This document shows, piece by piece, positions 9,278 to 18,415 of a DNA stretch of 61,333 bases. Where the stretch lies: NCBI GenBank assembly GCA_012797605.1, contig JAAZOT010000059.1, positions 1 to 61,333 of the forward strand. Direction: 5' to 3'. Position 1 is the first letter of the stretch, and every line of letters starts with the position of its first letter. Under the pieces are notes generated by a model. It had not been told where the DNA came from, made no database searches, and was given only the letters and a program-made list of their open reading frames with translations. Origin of the DNA: Spirochaetales bacterium (GTDB lineage: Bacteria > Spirochaetota > JAAYUW01). The translations under genes were made by a program, and so were the position numbers.

Positions 9278-9321
9278 AAAAATGCCACCATTTTTTATTT
9301 ATTATACTTTGTTAATTCTTA

Positions 9322-10461
9322 CTAAATAATGTTATATTTTATCTTAAAGTCAAGAGAAATCATTGAAAAAATAAATTCCTCTATTTCACCATCAAATATT
9401 TTATCTGGTTGAGTACATTCATATTTTGTCCTATGATCTTTGACAAGTGTATAAGGTTGCAAAATATATGATCTTATTTGGTTTCCCCAGGAAATATCTT
9501 TCTTCTCAGCAAATGATTCCTCCTCTGTTTTCTTCTTCTCTTCTAAATAATATTGATACAATCTTGATTTTAATACTTTCATCGCCTTTTCTCTATTTTG
9601 ATGCTGAGAGCGTTCATTTTGACATACTACAACTATTTTTGAAGGAATATGATATACTCTTACAGCGGAATCAGTAGTATTTACATGCTGTCCGCCAGCT
9701 CCTGATGCTCTAAAAGTCTCAATTTTAATATCTGCTGGATTAATTTCTACTTCTATTTCATCTTTAATCTGTGGATATACATAAACTGATGCGAAAGAAG
9801 TATGTCTCCTTGCATTACTATCGAAAGGAGATATTCTTACAAGCCTATGAATCCCTGTTTCATATTTTAAAAATCCATAGGCATAATCCCCTTTAACCTC
9901 AATGGTCGCAACTTTTATTCCACCACCTTCGGCTTGAGTGTATTCTATTATATCTGCATTAAAATTTTTTCTTTCCGAATATCTTATATATTGTTTTAGC
10001 AACATCTGTGCCCAATCTGTAGACTCTAATCCTCCAGCCCCTGGTTTTATAGTTATATAAGCATTAGACTTATCTATATCCTCAAAAATAGAAAGATAAA
10101 TAAACTGCATAAAATTATTTTTAATATCATCGAAAAGTGAATGAATTTCTAAAATTTCATTTGTTTCATTTGCCGAGGTAGAATTAATCAAATTTAAAAT
10201 ATCTTCAAAATCTATTTTTAGCTTTTTTATAAGTTCGATTTTCTTTTGCAATATTTTTTGTTCATCTAAAACTCTTTGTGCTTCTTTTTGATTATCCCAA
10301 AAGTTTGTCGAACAAATTTTAGAATTAATCTCTTCATTTAATTTTTCCAGTTTTTCTAAAGAAAATGATTTTTCGATATCTAGAAATTGATCTCTAAGTT
10401 TTTCTATATCTTTCTTTAATTCATAATAATCTATAGTAGATTCTTGTTTTTTAATTTCCAT
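9322..10461 (-). CDS. prfB: Peptide chain release factor 2
   Basis: A 379-residue class I release factor. The stop-codon recognition tripeptide is SPF, in VRISPFDSNARRHTSF, which is the RF2 type reading UGA and UAA. The GGQ peptidyl-hydrolysis motif is in GAGGQHVNTTDSAVR. The gene is one uninterrupted frame from the ATG. Many bacteria carry a programmed +1 frameshift (a CTTTGA-type slippery stop) near codon 25. Here the equivalent codons around QFLDIEK contain no TGA, so the autoregulatory frameshift is absent. It heads the minus-strand run prfB-cheY-PEGA-gdhA. Confidence 0.95.
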   Translation of the reverse strand: MEIKKQESTIDYYELKKDIEKLRDQFLDIEKSFSLEKLEKLNEEINSKICSTNFWDNQKEAQRVLDEQKILQKKIELIKKLKIDFEDILNLINSTSANETNEILEIHSLFDDIKNNFMQFIYLSIFEDIDKSNAYITIKPGAGGLESTDWAQMLLKQYIRYSERKNFNADIIEYTQAEGGGIKVATIEVKGDYAYGFLKYETGIHRLVRISPFDSNARRHTSFASVYVYPQIKDEIEVEINPADIKIETFRASGAGGQHVNTTDSAVRVYHIPSKIVVVCQNERSQHQNREKAMKVLKSRLYQYYLEEKKKTEEESFAEKKDISWGNQIRSYILQPYTLVKDHRTKYECTQPDKIFDGEIEEFIFSMISLDFKIKYNII

Positions 10462-10580
10462 GTAAGTAAATTATAAAAAAGATAAAGATTTTCAAGTCAT
10501 TATTTACTCAAATCTAATAAATGTTAAAATATTGTGCAATCTATCTTTACATTTAACGAATTTATTTTATTTATTAATTG

Positions 10581-11384
10581 ATGGAAGAAAAGAAATTAAA
10601 AATAGCAATCGTACAATTTAACCCAATAAGATCAGAAATAGAGAAAAACATAAATAAAGCTTTTGATATAATAGATAAATTTAAGGGAGCAGATGTTTAT
10701 CTTTTCCCTGAGTTATTTTTGAGTGGTTATCTTTTTGAATCTATTGATGAAGTTAAAAGACTCTCATTACTTCAAAGTGATCCATTTTTTGAAAGATTGT
10801 ATAATTTCACTAAAATAAAAAAGATTGCAATTGCTGGTGGATATGTTGAAAATGAAAGTGGAAGGTTTTTTAATTCAGCATTTCTTATCGGTGATGGTAA
10901 ATTCTTGTTGAATTATAGAAAAGTTCATCTTTTTAATGATGAAAAAGACTTTTTTACTCCATCGGTAAGTGGTTTTAAGGTTACAGAATATAAATCTATT
11001 AAATTTGGCATGATGATATGTTTTGATTGGCTTTTCCCAGAATCTGCTAGAACACTCACATTAAAAGGAGCTCAGGTAATTCTTCATCCTGCAAATCTAG
11101 TTTTACCTTATTGTCAAGATGCCATGATAACAAGAGCTATGGAAAATAAAGTTTTTATTGCGACAGCAAATCGAGTAGGTATCGAAAAGATAAAAAATAA
11201 AATACTAAAATTTACAGGTAAATCTCAAATTGTTGATCCTAACGGGAAAAGAATAGTAAGTTTTTCAGCTAATAAAGAAAGTGTTAAGATTATTGAGATA
11301 AATCCAGAATTAGCTAACAATAAAATGATTACGACTAAAAACAATGTTTTATTGGATAGAAGACCAGATCAATATATCTTATAG
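10581..11384 (+). CDS. Carbon-nitrogen hydrolase (nitrilase superfamily)
   Basis: A 267-residue single-domain nitrilase-fold hydrolase with the full catalytic triad: E44 in LFPELFLSGY, K114 in NYRKVHLF and C147 in MMICFDWLFPE. The ASR-like stretch TRAMENKVFIATANRVG is also typical. The family hydrolyses amides, such as omega-amides or N-carbamoyl compounds, by a thioester intermediate. The substrate cannot be fixed from the sequence, and omega-amidase or N-carbamoylputrescine amidase types are both possible. The ATG at 10581 directly follows an in-frame TTG. The gene diverges from prfB and is followed by tRNA-Leu. No signal peptide is present, so it is cytoplasmic. Confidence 0.85.
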   Translation: MEEKKLKIAIVQFNPIRSEIEKNINKAFDIIDKFKGADVYLFPELFLSGYLFESIDEVKRLSLLQSDPFFERLYNFTKIKKIAIAGGYVENESGRFFNSAFLIGDGKFLLNYRKVHLFNDEKDFFTPSVSGFKVTEYKSIKFGMMICFDWLFPESARTLTLKGAQVILHPANLVLPYCQDAMITRAMENKVFIATANRVGIEKIKNKILKFTGKSQIVDPNGKRIVSFSANKESVKIIEINPELANNKMITTKNNVLLDRRPDQYIL

Positions 11385-11428
11385 AATCTTTGATTTTTAT
11401 TTTATATTTTTAATTTTTATACTTTATT

Positions 11429-11510
11429 GTCGGAGTGGTGGAACTGGCAGACACGCTAGATTCAGGATCTAGTGAGGAAACTTGTAGGGGTTCAAATCCC
11501 CTCTCCGACA
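11429..11510 (+). tRNA. tRNA-Leu (anticodon CAG)
   Basis: The acceptor stem GTCGGAG pairs perfectly with CTCCGAC, followed by discriminator A. The anticodon stem CTAGA/TCTAG closes loop TTCAGGA with CAG at 11463-11465, which reads CUG. The T arm is AGGGG-TTCAAAT-CCCCT. A long class II variable arm is present, as expected for Leu. The 3' CCA is not encoded. Confidence 0.95.
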
Positions 11511-11574
11511 GTTATTTTTTATTTCAAATTTTTATATTTTCTTCATAATAAAATATTTTTGTTAGAGGTTAATC

Positions 11575-12534
11575 ATGGAAGATGATGGAAAAAAGTTATT
11601 GTCAACTATATTTGGGGCACTTGAAAAAAAAATTGTCGGTCAAAAAGAAGTAATTCAAAAAATTTGTATTGCTCTTTTCGCCCAAGGACATGTACTATTA
11701 GAAGGTGTCCCTGGTATTGCTAAGACTTTAATATTGAAAAACATAGCCTCATTATTTAATTTTAGTTTCAAAAGGATACAATTTACACCAGATCTTCTTC
11801 CTTCAGATATTACTGGGAGCATGATATTTAACCCATCTACCCTCAATTTCAATCCTTATAAAGGTCCAATTTTTAATTCTATTATACTTGCAGATGAAAT
11901 TAACAGAGCACCAGCAAAAATACAATCTGCATTACTTCAGGCAATGCAAGAGCATGAAGTAAACCTTGGAGGAGAAAATTATAAGCTGCCCGACCCATTT
12001 TTTGTAATTGCTACTCAAAATCCTATTGAGCATGAGGGCACATATCCTCTTCCTGAAGCTCAACTGGATAGATTTATGTTCAAGATTTTAATAAATTATC
12101 CCAGTAAGGAAGAAGAAATTGCCATATTAAAAAATCTACAATCAATAGAAGAAGATGAAATATCCCCAGTTTTTAGCCAGATTAACTATACCAATATTAT
12201 TAATAATATAAAAAAAATATATTGTGACGAAAGGATACTTAATTATATAACAGATATAGTTGCTGCAACAAGAAATCAAACCAATTATGCACTGTCTCAT
12301 CTTTCAAATTATATCCAATGGGGTGCTTCTACTAGAGCAACTATTTATTTGCTTAAAGCATCAAAAGTAAAAGCTTTCTTCGAAGGTAGAAATTATGTTA
12401 TCCCAGAAGATATTTCCTATGTGGCACATGAAATATTAAGACATAGAATAATTCTTTCTTATGAAGCAATTACAGAAAATATCTCTACCGATTCAATTAT
12501 TGATGACATAATTGAACACATTCAGGTAAGATAA
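11575..12534 (+). CDS. MoxR-family AAA+ ATPase
   Basis: A 319-residue MoxR ATPase. Walker A is GVPGIAKT, around residue 43. Walker B is ILADEINRAP. Sensor 1 is FFVIATQNP, and the EHEGTYPLPEAQLDRF stretch is diagnostic of MoxR. These ATPases act as chaperones that load or remodel substrates for VWA-domain partners. It is the first gene of a ten-gene plus-strand operon reaching 21807. Its partner DUF58 and VWA genes follow almost without gaps, as in the aerotolerance (Bat) operons of spirochaetes and Bacteroidetes. A GAGG ribosome binding site precedes the ATG, and tRNA-Leu lies just upstream. Confidence 0.93.
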   Translation: MEDDGKKLLSTIFGALEKKIVGQKEVIQKICIALFAQGHVLLEGVPGIAKTLILKNIASLFNFSFKRIQFTPDLLPSDITGSMIFNPSTLNFNPYKGPIFNSIILADEINRAPAKIQSALLQAMQEHEVNLGGENYKLPDPFFVIATQNPIEHEGTYPLPEAQLDRFMFKILINYPSKEEEIAILKNLQSIEEDEISPVFSQINYTNIINNIKKIYCDERILNYITDIVAATRNQTNYALSHLSNYIQWGASTRATIYLLKASKVKAFFEGRNYVIPEDISYVAHEILRHRIILSYEAITENISTDSIIDDIIEHIQVR

Positions 12535-12535
12535 A

Positions 12536-13381
12536 TTGAAAGTAAAACTTGCAGAAGATATATTTTTCAAAAATCAATTGCTTTCACTTTATAAAATGTC
12601 TAATAAGACCTTTATTGGTGAATTCAAAAGTGCTTTCAAAGGTATGGGGCTTGATTTCAATCAAAACAGAATCTTCACTGAAAATGACCCAATTAGACAA
12701 ATAAATTGGAATTTATTTGCTAAACTTAGAACCTTGTATGTTAAAGAATACATTGAAGATAGGAATAGATTTAATCTAATAGCTGTTGATATTTCTAAAT
12801 CAATGTTTCAAAAATTTGGTAAAAAGACTAAAATTGAAATCGCCTTAGAAACAGCTTTAGCCCTTACCTATTCTTCTTTAAAAGCAAATGACAACACCAG
12901 TTTTATATTATTCGATAGTGAAATTAGATATTTTTTCCCGTTCAATAGAAAATTTGGATATTTTTTTAAGATTTTAAATACCTTAAACTCTTTATATATA
13001 GATTTAAAGCCTTCTGATAGAATTCAAAAAATATTTAAAAACTTATATAATATTTTGAAAAAACGAAGTCAAATATTTTTAATATCTGACTTTTCTTTTC
13101 CTATAAATTTTGAAGATATAGACTTTGTAACTTTAAAACATAACCTTACCTCAATATTGGTTGTAGAAAAAGAGGAAGAAAAGTTATCTGAACAATTAAA
13201 ATATTTTTCATCTAATGAAAATCCAAATCTCTACATTCAGATTCCTTATCATCAACTTGTCGAAAACGCTATAAAGGAGATTAGAAAGACTAATAGTGAT
13301 CTTATAATTATAAATTCTGATAATGATCCCTATATTATTTTACAAAAGTTTTTTGAAAATAAGATAATAAAGCAATATTAA
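12536..13381 (+). CDS. DUF58 protein of the Bat operon
   Basis: This 281-residue protein has the DUF58 core near residues 35-85: ENDPIRQINWNLFAKLRTLYVKEY, corresponding to the GD.R.IDW.sAR consensus. It continues into a VWA-like fold with AVDISKSMF, close to a MIDAS DxSxS motif. DUF58 proteins pair with MoxR ATPases. The start is a TTG one base after the moxR stop, which implies translational coupling. No signal peptide or membrane segment is evident, so a cytoplasmic location next to MoxR is likely. The biochemical role is unknown in the family. Confidence 0.85.
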   Translation: MKVKLAEDIFFKNQLLSLYKMSNKTFIGEFKSAFKGMGLDFNQNRIFTENDPIRQINWNLFAKLRTLYVKEYIEDRNRFNLIAVDISKSMFQKFGKKTKIEIALETALALTYSSLKANDNTSFILFDSEIRYFFPFNRKFGYFFKILNTLNSLYIDLKPSDRIQKIFKNLYNILKKRSQIFLISDFSFPINFEDIDFVTLKHNLTSILVVEKEEEKLSEQLKYFSSNENPNLYIQIPYHQLVENAIKEIRKTNSDLIIINSDNDPYIILQKFFENKIIKQY

Positions 13382-13383
13382 TA

Positions 13384-14223
13384 ATGAAAAAAAATATTAA
13401 TATTTTATTTTTGATATTTTCTTTATCAATGACAATTCTATCAAGCAATTTTTATATTAGTCCAAAATCTCCTTATGCAGGGCAAGTCTTTACTTTATCT
13501 ATAAATCTATATCAATATGGAATATTTAATATTGATCCCTCAAAAAGTTTTGTAAAAACTACTAATCCATATATAAATATAATTTCATATAAAATTTCAG
13601 AAAAAGATAACAAATATTATTTAAAAATAAGGTTGCAACTTTTTCTTACTGGTATTGTTGATTTATCCGATCTGATTTTTTTTGATGGGAATTCTTACTA
13701 TAATTTTAGTTCCATAAGTTTTCAATTAAATTCAAACATAAAAGAATTCTATATTTTACCTTACTTAAAAAAATTTCAGAAATTTTATCTAATTAGATTT
13801 TTTATTTTTTATCTTCTTTTTATATTAATTTCTTTTACTTTTATATTTCTTTTTCATAAAATCAAAAAATATTATTCTTCCTTTAATAAAAGCAAAAAAG
13901 AAAAAGCTTTTCTATTAAATAACTTGAAAAAACTAAATAGAATAAAGAATGAATTAACAAATGATTCTATTTCTGAAATTGATTTCAAGCAAAATTTAAT
14001 TCATTTTACCTCAATCTTATCTGAATTATTAGATTCAAACCTTAAAATACTAAATCATTTTAGCAAAATCGATATTTTGGATTCTAATAATTCTGAATTG
14101 AGCTCTTTTACATATAAAAGTGAAAAAGATATATTTGAATCTAAAAATAGAATTATAAGTAGTATTTCTTTTATTTTAAATGAATTAAATAACTTGTTAA
14201 AAAATGAATATGGGAAACATTAA
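13384..14223 (+). CDS. Bat-operon membrane protein of unknown function
   Basis: A 279-residue protein with a signal-like N-terminus (about residues 1-21). A beta-rich, probably periplasmic region follows to about 130. It has one strong transmembrane helix (about 138-158), then a charged, helical cytoplasmic tail rich in Lys, Asn and Leu. The topology resembles the small DUF4381-type proteins often placed between DUF58 and BatA genes, but sequence similarity is too weak to assert. The gene starts two bases after the DUF58 stop and overlaps the next gene by 20 bases, so it belongs to the operon. I do not recognise a specific domain. Confidence 0.7.
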   Translation: MKKNINILFLIFSLSMTILSSNFYISPKSPYAGQVFTLSINLYQYGIFNIDPSKSFVKTTNPYINIISYKISEKDNKYYLKIRLQLFLTGIVDLSDLIFFDGNSYYNFSSISFQLNSNIKEFYILPYLKKFQKFYLIRFFIFYLLFILISFTFIFLFHKIKKYYSSFNKSKKEKAFLLNNLKKLNRIKNELTNDSISEIDFKQNLIHFTSILSELLDSNLKILNHFSKIDILDSNNSELSSFTYKSEKDIFESKNRIISSISFILNELNNLLKNEYGKH

Positions 14224-15196
14224 ATTTGAAAATCCATTTTTATTACTTTTTTTAATACCAACTTTCATTTTAGGATATATAATTTTAGTAAAAGGTTTTG
14301 TTTTTGATGGTTATCCACTAAGTTCATTCACAAATAAACCTAAAAAAATAAATATCGTAAAGTACTTAAAATATTTAATTTTTTTACTATCGGTATTTTT
14401 TTTAATACTTGGTTCTTCAACCCCACTTTATCTTTCATACAAGATACCTATTGAAGAAAAAGGCCATTCCTTTATTATATGTCTAGATATTTCATCTACC
14501 ATGAAAGCACTTGATTTCGGAACCCAAGATAGATTATCTAAAGCAAAAGAAGTAATAAGTGAATTTATTAAAAATAGACAACTTGATTTTTTTGGTATTA
14601 TAATATTTGCAAAGTATGCAATCCCTTATGTGCCTTTGACATCTGACACTTTATTTGTCCAAAAAAAATTGAATGAAATTGAAACTGAGATGATTGAAGA
14701 TGGGACTGCAATTGGAAACGCAATAATAATGGCAATTCAACAATTGCAAAATTATAAAGGAGAATCAAAAAATATAATTTTATTAACTGATGGTATTAAC
14801 AATGAAGGTTATATACACCCGATTTATGCAGCAAGTGAAGCAAAAAAATATAATATAAAGATATATCCAATTGCAATAGGTTCAACAAATCCTGTATCTT
14901 TCCCTTTTAAGGACTCAAGAGGCATGATTTACACAAGAAAAATCAGTATACCAGTCGATTATGAACTATTAAGCCAGATTTCACAAATTGGTGGAAATGG
15001 TGAAAATTTTATAGCAAAAAATTTTAAAGACTTGCAGAAAATCTTTAGATCAATTGATAAACAAAAACCTATAGTTACAAATATAAAGACCTATTATAAA
15101 TACAAGAAGTTAGATAATATTTTATATATTTTTTCTATCATTTTCTTTGTACTATTTTTATTAATTCAGTTTATTATTTTAGAGGTACAATACTAG
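14204..15196 (+). CDS. batA: BatA-like VWA-domain membrane protein
   Basis: This 330-residue protein begins with two hydrophobic segments (about 13-30 and 50-70). A von Willebrand A domain follows. Its MIDAS residues are in CLDISSTM, and the later aspartate is in LLTDGINNEG. A C-terminal transmembrane helix lies around residues 308-328. This is the standard BatA/BatB layout, a metal-binding VWA domain tethered to the inner membrane. BatA and BatB are linked to oxygen tolerance or envelope stress in Bacteroides and spirochaetes, but their mechanism is unclear. The VWA gene copy that follows is a paralogue. Confidence 0.88.
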   Translation: MNMGNIKFENPFLLLFLIPTFILGYIILVKGFVFDGYPLSSFTNKPKKINIVKYLKYLIFLLSVFFLILGSSTPLYLSYKIPIEEKGHSFIICLDISSTMKALDFGTQDRLSKAKEVISEFIKNRQLDFFGIIIFAKYAIPYVPLTSDTLFVQKKLNEIETEMIEDGTAIGNAIIMAIQQLQNYKGESKNIILLTDGINNEGYIHPIYAASEAKKYNIKIYPIAIGSTNPVSFPFKDSRGMIYTRKISIPVDYELLSQISQIGGNGENFIAKNFKDLQKIFRSIDKQKPIVTNIKTYYKYKKLDNILYIFSIIFFVLFLLIQFIILEVQY

Positions 15197-16183
15197 ATGA
15201 CCAAATTCTCTTTAATAATATTTTTATTTCTTTTTGTTTTTATAATATCAATTGTCATAAGACATTATTACTTAAAAATGAAAATCAAAAAAGATAACGA
15301 CAAAATATATAAAATTTTATTTCTAGCAAAAATAATATTACTGATTTTAATTTCATTTTTCATATCATTGACTTTTTCAAGTTATAAAGCTGGACTTAAA
15401 AAGGTAGTTAACTACTCTACTTTTATAGATAATATAATATTAATTGATTATTCCACTTCAATGCTTGCGAATGATCTGAAACCCACAAGATTTGATCAAG
15501 CAAAAAATCTAGCATTGTATTTAGTCGAGAATTCTAATAATTGCAGATTTGCTCTTATCCTTTTTGGTGATGATCCTTTACTTGAAGTTCCTCTAACGGA
15601 TAATATAGAATACTTAAAAAATATAATTTCAACAATTCAAATTAATGATGATTATTATAGAGCTTCAAATATTTTGCTAGCCTTTTATGCCGCGATAAAT
15701 CTCCTTGAATCAAGTCCTTCCTTCTATAAAAATATTGTATTACTTTCAGATTTTGATTTTGATCAGGTAATTTCAGAAAAATTAAATGAAATGTTGCTAA
15801 GCAATATTAATAATCTATATAGTGTTATTATTTCATCGGAAGAAGGTTCAAAGATATGGTTACCTAATAAAAAAACTTATCTAGTAGATAAGTTCCAGAA
15901 TGAAGTATTCTCATCACCAAACAGACAATTTATCTCATCTATTTTAAAATTACCAAACTCATTGGTATCAGATTTTAATAATATGTCATATAATAGCATA
16001 GTCTCTATAATTAATTCCAACAAGAAGCTTACTTCTAAAATGGAAAAACACGAGACTTATGCTCCAAGAGAATTAAATTTTATTTTTGGTTCAATTGCAG
16101 CTTTTTTAATGATTATTTTCATTATTTTATCTACACCAATTTTTCAAAATTTGAATTATAAAACAAAAAATTATAGAAATTAA
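15197..16183 (+). CDS. batB: BatB-like VWA-domain membrane protein
   Basis: A 328-residue VWA protein, the second of two adjacent copies. N-terminal helices lie around residues 5-22 and 42-60. The MIDAS motif is complete in LIDYSTSM (DxSxS), and VVLLSDFDFD-like residues follow. A C-terminal helix (about 293-313) anchors it. It starts directly after the batA stop codon with no gap. Divergence between the two VWA proteins suggests a hetero-oligomer rather than a recent duplication. Placement as BatB is by order in the operon. Confidence 0.85.
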   Translation: MTKFSLIIFLFLFVFIISIVIRHYYLKMKIKKDNDKIYKILFLAKIILLILISFFISLTFSSYKAGLKKVVNYSTFIDNIILIDYSTSMLANDLKPTRFDQAKNLALYLVENSNNCRFALILFGDDPLLEVPLTDNIEYLKNIISTIQINDDYYRASNILLAFYAAINLLESSPSFYKNIVLLSDFDFDQVISEKLNEMLLSNINNLYSVIISSEEGSKIWLPNKKTYLVDKFQNEVFSSPNRQFISSILKLPNSLVSDFNNMSYNSIVSIINSNKKLTSKMEKHETYAPRELNFIFGSIAAFLMIIFIILSTPIFQNLNYKTKNYRN

Positions 16184-16225
16184 AAATATTAAAGGATAAT
16201 AAAAAATATTAAGAACTAATTTACT

Positions 16226-16810
16226 ATGAAGAAATTTATTAGACATTTAATCTATATTTTACCAATAATAAGCATTTTGTATTTTATATTATTACTAATA
16301 ATGCCTATAGGAAGAATTTTCTTATTCTCCTTTTTTTGGAAAGATGATTTTTTATTTTGCAATTATTCCAATATTTCTAATTCTTATCCAAATTTGAAAT
16401 ATATTATCTTTATAGATATCTCCTATATTTTATTGAAAAACAATATTTACGATAAAGGAAAATTTTATATAGATTCAATAGATCTTGAAAAAATCTCTCA
16501 AAAAGACAAAGCAATGATTTTAAATTATTATGGATATATATCTTTTAAGAATAATAACTTGGAAAAATCCAAGGAATATTTGATTGAGGCTTGCAAAATC
16601 GATCCATCAAATTTTATTTTAATTAGCAATTTGAATTATATTCTTAGCTTAATTAATAAAAAAAATCCGGATAATAATAGCGATAAGAATGATAAATTAT
16701 CCGATGTAATAGAATTAGAAAATTTAAATAACCTTCAAAACGCTGAAAACCAGATAATAAAGTTTAAAACCGAAAAAAGAAAAGAAAGTAGAATCAATAG
16801 ATATTGGTAA
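16226..16810 (+). CDS. BatC-like TPR membrane protein
   Basis: A 194-residue protein with an N-terminal transmembrane helix (about residues 9-32). A TPR-like region follows at about 70-135, with NNLEKSKEYLIEACKIDPSN matching the TPR consensus. The C-terminal tail is charged and Asn/Lys-rich. BatC proteins in Bat operons have this plan, TPR repeats that probably organise the VWA complex. It lies between batB and batD, where batC is expected. The call comes from topology and position more than from sequence identity. Confidence 0.72.
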   Translation: MKKFIRHLIYILPIISILYFILLLIMPIGRIFLFSFFWKDDFLFCNYSNISNSYPNLKYIIFIDISYILLKNNIYDKGKFYIDSIDLEKISQKDKAMILNYYGYISFKNNNLEKSKEYLIEACKIDPSNFILISNLNYILSLINKKNPDNNSDKNDKLSDVIELENLNNLQNAENQIIKFKTEKRKESRINRYW

Positions 16811-16818
16811 GCAATAAT

Positions 16819-18411
16819 ATGAGATATAAAAATAGATTAACTACAGCTTTATTTTTAATTTTTCTTTTTTTTATTTTTATCTCATCGGAAGATGAAATTA
16901 TAACCATTAGTGCAAAAATTGAGCCTACGACTATATATGTAAACGAAGAGTTTAAGATAATAGTAACAATCGAATCAAATGAACCTATTAATATACAAGA
17001 GTTACCAGAATTTGATAAAATATATGAAATTAAAGTACTAAGACCACCACAGATAGAACAAAAATATGAAGCCACTTATCTAAGCTATAGAATAAACAAA
17101 ATTTATACTTCTATAATAACATTTTTTCTAATTTGTGAAGAAGAAGTAAATATTCAAGGTTCTTCATTAAAATTTAAAATTAATAATAAAATTCATATTT
17201 TAAAAGACTTCGTCATTCCAATCATTTCGAAATCATCTATTTTTACTGATCTCACTTTTCAAAATATTTTATCTTTTAGTTATGAACCTAAACAAATATT
17301 TATTGGTCAACCTCTCATTTGTGAATGGATTCTTTTTAGTAAACAGGAGATAGATAGAATAGATTTATTAAATTTACCACTTATATCTGGCGGTGTCTTT
17401 AAAAAAATTGAAGTTCAAAATAACAAAGAAGTAATTTCTCTTTTTGATGAACAAATAAATAAATATACTATTTTAAAGCTTCTTGTTTTACCTGATTCGA
17501 CGCTTTTATCATTTGATAAATTTGACTTTAAGGTTTTTTTTCATGTGAATGATGAAAAAAAAGAATATAATTTAACCTTTCAAGATAAAAAAATTAATAT
17601 ATTTTCATTACCATCTACACCACAAAATTTCTTTGGACTTATAGGAAATTATTCTATCAGCTATAACTTTAAAAGAGTAGAGAATAAGAATAATATCTTT
17701 TATATTCTCGAAATCATTTTTACTGGTAAGGGCAATCATAGATATATAAATTTTAAAAAATTAAAAATAGAACAACAGCATTTCAATATTTTCGGTCCAG
17801 ATATAATCCAATCAGAAGACAGTGTTATACTCGATTATTATCTTTATCCAAAACAAACTGGATTTATAAATTTAGATCAAATAAATATTCCTGTTTTCAA
17901 TACAGATAAAAAAGATTATGATACTTTCATAATACCGAAATCTACATTTTATATTTCCCAAAACTTCGATCAATTGTTTAGTAGTTTTAATTTTACAAAA
18001 AATATTCAACAATTTTCAAATAAGAATATCTCGAATTTTTTTGATTTATTTAATTTTATAGATATCTACTTAATATTTTTAATGTTATTTTCACTAATTA
18101 TAATCAGTTTGTTTGTAAACAAAATCTTCAATCAATTGTCTTTTAAGCAAAATATTAAAAAATATGATAATCAAGATATAATAAACTTATGGCATACCTT
18201 TTACAGATTGAATAATTTTAAAAATGATTCAGAAATAGAAAAATGGATAGATAATCAGCCAAATAGGATAAAACAGATAATTCAGAATGTTCATTCTGTT
18301 TATTACTCATATTTTTTAGGTAATTCAATAGATTTAAATTCAAGAAAAATCAAAAATATTGCAAATAATTTTCAAAAATACTTAAGAAAGAATTATAAAG
18401 TAAATAAATAA
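16819..18411 (+). CDS. batD: BatD-like protein
   Basis: A protein of about 530 residues. It has a signal peptide, then a beta-rich exported region. The start ISAKIEPTTIYVNEEFKIIV matches the first Ig-like domain of BatD (oxygen tolerance family). A transmembrane helix lies around residues 415-435, with a helical cytoplasmic tail of about 90 residues. The ATG at 16819 is chosen. The upstream TTG at 16804 would overlap the preceding gene, and the signal peptide reads naturally from the ATG. BatD is a standard member of VWA/MoxR operons and probably contacts the VWA proteins in the periplasm. Confidence 0.82.
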   Translation: MRYKNRLTTALFLIFLFFIFISSEDEIITISAKIEPTTIYVNEEFKIIVTIESNEPINIQELPEFDKIYEIKVLRPPQIEQKYEATYLSYRINKIYTSIITFFLICEEEVNIQGSSLKFKINNKIHILKDFVIPIISKSSIFTDLTFQNILSFSYEPKQIFIGQPLICEWILFSKQEIDRIDLLNLPLISGGVFKKIEVQNNKEVISLFDEQINKYTILKLLVLPDSTLLSFDKFDFKVFFHVNDEKKEYNLTFQDKKINIFSLPSTPQNFFGLIGNYSISYNFKRVENKNNIFYILEIIFTGKGNHRYINFKKLKIEQQHFNIFGPDIIQSEDSVILDYYLYPKQTGFINLDQINIPVFNTDKKDYDTFIIPKSTFYISQNFDQLFSSFNFTKNIQQFSNKNISNFFDLFNFIDIYLIFLMLFSLIIISLFVNKIFNQLSFKQNIKKYDNQDIINLWHTFYRLNNFKNDSEIEKWIDNQPNRIKQIIQNVHSVYYSYFLGNSIDLNSRKIKNIANNFQKYLRKNYKVNK

Positions 18412-18415
18412 TAAT

